Position numbers and translations under genes: made by a program. A DNA stretch of 64,000 nt from an uncultured SAR116 cluster alpha proteobacterium (GTDB taxonomy: Bacteria > Pseudomonadota > Alphaproteobacteria > Puniceispirillales > Marisalimonadaceae), in NCBI GenBank assembly GCA_902619485.1, contig CACNEF010000002.1, positions 47,284 to 111,283 on the forward strand, read 5' to 3'. Positions 62,027 to 64,000 of this stretch are shown here, one piece after another. Every line of letters begins with the position of its first letter. Position 1 is the stretch's first letter. Below the pieces are notes generated by a model. It was given only the letters and a program-made list of their open reading frames with translations, was not told where the DNA came from and did not search any database.

Positions 62027-62921
62027 TGTTTTCTAGACGCCATCTTTGTCTTGGATCTAAAACAATTCTTAACCACGAAGACAATAAATTTAAGGATAAA
62101 GCTACTAACATAATAACTAAACCAGGGAAAAACGCTAACCACCACGCGATTTGTAGGTAGTTCCTTCCTTGAGCCACCATTAATCCCCAGGTAACTTCTG
62201 GAGGTTGTATCCCAACACCAAGAAAACTTAAAGCTGACTCGCCCAACATAACAAATGCAAAATCTAATGTTGCAATCGTAATCAGTGTTGGAATTGTTAA
62301 CGGAGCGATATGTTTGAAAATTATCCTTAGGTTTGAAGCACCCATTGATATTGCAGCTGAAACAAACAACCTCTCTCTTATTTCAAGCACCTCAGCTCTT
62401 GCAGTTCTCATGTATATAGGCATTCTTGTAAAGGCCAGGACAATAATTAAATTTAATAAGCCTGGATCAAACATATATAGCACAATAACAGCTAACAAAA
62501 GTGAAGGAAAACTCATAATTATGTCAGCTAATCTCATAATTAAATTACCTGTTCTACCACCATAATATCCTGAAATTAGTCCTAAAATTCCACCCAAAGT
62601 CATTGACAAAATCACAGCACTACCTGCTATAAACATTGTATTTTGAGTCGCTAGTATAAGTCTTGCAATCATGCTTCTACCAAGTGCATCTGCACCAAAA
62701 AAATACATAAAGTGATGATCAAAAGAAAACGGTTCTAAATTTCTAAGTCTTAAATTCATTTTTGTGTAAGATTCACTAATTAGAGAAGGCCCAAAAATTG
62801 ATAAAAAAACCATAAATAGTAAAAAAATTATTGATATTAAAGCTAGCTTGTCATTCATAAACATAGAAAATATTTTTCTAAATTTATTCATTAAATGATT
62901 TTTTTCTAAAATTAATTGCAT
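62007..62921 (-). CDS. DppC-like ABC transporter permease
   Basis: 304 aa. An N-terminal helix and periplasmic part precede five more helices with the EAA loop AAISMGASNLRIIFKHIAP; HFMYFFGADALGRSMIARL is the OppC-type motif. It pairs with the DppB-like subunit, which is encoded 1 nt upstream. It overlaps the ATPase gene start. Confidence 0.9.
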   Translation of the reverse strand: MQLILEKNHLMNKFRKIFSMFMNDKLALISIIFLLFMVFLSIFGPSLISESYTKMNLRLRNLEPFSFDHHFMYFFGADALGRSMIARLILATQNTMFIAGSAVILSMTLGGILGLISGYYGGRTGNLIMRLADIIMSFPSLLLAVIVLYMFDPGLLNLIIVLAFTRMPIYMRTARAEVLEIRERLFVSAAISMGASNLRIIFKHIAPLTIPTLITIATLDFAFVMLGESALSFLGVGIQPPEVTWGLMVAQGRNYLQIAWWLAFFPGLVIMLVALSLNLLSSWLRIVLDPRQRWRLENIGDKSE

Positions 62922-62922
62922 T

Positions 62923-63840
62923 TTATTTATGCCTTATTCTTGGATCTAGAACTGCATACGCAATATCAATTATTATATTTATAGAAAGTATAACTATTGC
63001 AGTAATTAAAATTGAGGCCTGTACAACTGCAAAGTCTCTTTGCATTATGGAATCTATCATGAGCTTACCAATTCCTGGCCATCCAAATATTGTTTCTACA
63101 ATGACAGCACCATTAGCAATAGCTGCGGCTTGATCACCAGCGACGGTTATTACAGGTAACAAACCATTTCTAAGAGCATGTTTAAAAATAACTGCTTTTT
63201 CTTTTACACCTTTTGCTCTAGCTGTTTTTACAAAATCTGAACTGAGAGCAGTTATCATTGATCCTCTTACAACTTGCACTAAAAGTCCTAACGGCCTAAT
63301 AACTAAAATACCTATAGGCATTATCCAATATGGGACTCCTCCAATTCCTGACGTAGGTAACCATCCTAGAGAAACTGAAAATATTAAAATAGCTGTAATC
63401 GCAACCCAAAAATCTGGTGCACTTGCAGCAGTTAAAGAAACAACTCTTGAAATTCTATCAAAAATTCCGTTAGGTCTATATGCAGCCAAAGAACCAATTA
63501 AAATAGCACCTACTAGAGCTATTGTCATTGCAACAGCAGCTAAAGACAAAGTAACTGGAATAGCTTCTAAAACTATATCAATCGCGGGTCTTTCTTTTCT
63601 AAGAGAATAACCAAGGTTACCATCAGTTAAGTCTCCTAAAAATTTTCCAAATTGAATATAAATAGGATCATTAAATCCATGTTTTTCAGAAAATTCTTTT
63701 CTAACCTCTAATGGAGCATCTATAGGAAGATATAAGTGTCCTGGATCACCTGTTAAACGAGCTAGAAAAAAAACCATCACAAAAAGTCCAGTGATAGCTA
63801 AAATACTAGAAAAAATTCTTTTAGATAAATATTGTCTCAT
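62923..63840 (-). CDS. DppB-like ABC transporter permease
   Basis: 305 aa, six helices. RIFSSILAITGLFVMVFFLA with GDPGHLYLP, GNLGYSLRKERPAIDIV and the EAA loop FVKTARAKGVKEKAVIFKHAL are diagnostic for OppB/DppB. It forms the transmembrane channel with the DppC-like protein. It lies 82 nt after the end of a probable binding-protein gene, with a terminator-like hairpin between. Confidence 0.9.
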   Translation of the reverse strand: MRQYLSKRIFSSILAITGLFVMVFFLARLTGDPGHLYLPIDAPLEVRKEFSEKHGFNDPIYIQFGKFLGDLTDGNLGYSLRKERPAIDIVLEAIPVTLSLAAVAMTIALVGAILIGSLAAYRPNGIFDRISRVVSLTAASAPDFWVAITAILIFSVSLGWLPTSGIGGVPYWIMPIGILVIRPLGLLVQVVRGSMITALSSDFVKTARAKGVKEKAVIFKHALRNGLLPVITVAGDQAAAIANGAVIVETIFGWPGIGKLMIDSIMQRDFAVVQASILITAIVILSINIIIDIAYAVLDPRIRHK

Positions 63841-63863
63841 AGATTTATTGTATTTAAAAAAAC

Positions 63864-63895
63864 GTTTCCAACCAGAAATATATCTAGCTGGAAAC
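63864..63895 (-). terminator. terminator/attenuator between binding-protein gene and dppB-like gene
   Basis: On the minus strand GTTTCCA pairs with TGGAAAC (with possible extra pairing inside the loop), followed immediately by GTTTTTTT. It lies 15 nt after the preceding stop and 23 nt before the permease start. Most likely a leaky intrinsic terminator that keeps permease levels below binding-protein levels. Confidence 0.7.
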
Positions 63896-63910
63896 TAATT
63901 TTTTTTAAAA

Positions 63911-64000
63911 TTAATTAAATTTTATCTGTGAAATTTGAATTTCACTATTTGTAGAAATAGTAGGCGTAAATTTAATTCTAGGGTTTACACGAGAAAATCC
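63911..64000 (-). CDS. partial CDS: C-terminus of probable peptide-type ABC substrate-binding protein
   Basis: Only the last 29 codons are in the window (ending RIKFTPTISTNSEIQISQI then KFN and TAA). The fragment has no diagnostic motif by itself. The call as SBP_bac_5 (DppA-like) rests on its position immediately upstream of dppBC-type genes and on the separating hairpin. The start lies beyond base 64000. Confidence 0.5.
   Translation of the reverse strand, partial: GFSRVNPRIKFTPTISTNSEIQISQIKFN

Overview
The window is very AT-rich, compact DNA that most resembles a streamlined marine alphaproteobacterium (AEGEAN-169/HIMB59-, SAR11- or low-GC SAR116-like). The base composition is my estimate by eye. 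The lineage call rests on the alphaproteobacterial gene order rpoZ-rsh-DUF2062-pdxJ-acpS-lepB-rnc-era-recO-parC, on convergent genes ending 2-6 nt apart, and on abundant solute-binding-protein transporters (TRAP, TauT/NitT-type ABC, Dpp-type ABC). The exact lineage cannot be fixed by reading alone.

Layout. 1-7107: bpt, a gamma-glutamyltransferase-like enzyme and a complete TRAP transporter (Tat-exported DctP, DctQ, and DctM with an unusual ~330-residue coiled-coil tail). 7277-16894: the conserved core operon from rpoZ to parC on the minus strand. 16954-28881: folK, smpB, dapA, a threonine-dehydratase-like enzyme, nitroreductase, a TauE-type exporter, a YczE/YitT-type protein, an FMN alpha-hydroxy-acid dehydrogenase, an enolase-superfamily enzyme, an FeS photolyase, a MATE exporter and an RraA-like protein. 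29013-36834: small secreted or unknown proteins, a bacterial voltage-gated sodium channel, and a ferredoxin-nucleotide cyclase-Rieske fusion. 36855-44763: a TauT/NitT ABC transporter, a CurA-like reductase without a canonical start codon, a CueR-like regulator overlapping a DMT exporter gene, purN, a second TauE-type exporter, PpnP-like and DsrE-like proteins. 44884-58917: an accessory island. 58965-64000: an AbgB-like amidohydrolase and a Dpp-type ABC transporter.

The most unusual part is the island between about 44.9 and 58.9 kb. It ends at an intact tRNA-Arg(UCG) gene (58841-58917). A 65-nt copy of the 3' part of that tRNA lies 3 kb away (55761-55825), and shorter copies of its 3' end lie at 56990 and 52964. 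These head two ~290-bp intergenic repeats whose core recurs, with increasing decay, between most of the small genes (about 46.2, 47.5, 50.0, 51.9, 53.1, 53.9 and 57.1 kb). The cargo is dominated by 90-130-residue proteins that look like dimeric alpha/beta-barrel (ABM/Dabb/DUF1330-like) proteins in several paralogous subfamilies, together with secreted proteins, a cupin, a CBS protein and an FkbM methyltransferase. At least three genes there are broken by single-base indels or nonsense codons. I read it as a tRNA-anchored cassette-like island, comparable in logic to tycheposons, but with no recombinase in view.

Other points of note: the cyclase fusion carries Asn and Gln where Lys and Asp normally select ATP. 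Two core-type genes (DUF2062, CurA-like) have complete conserved N-termini but no ATG/GTG/TTG, suggesting ATT/ATA starts. Hairpins sit between the binding-protein gene and the next gene of all three transporters.
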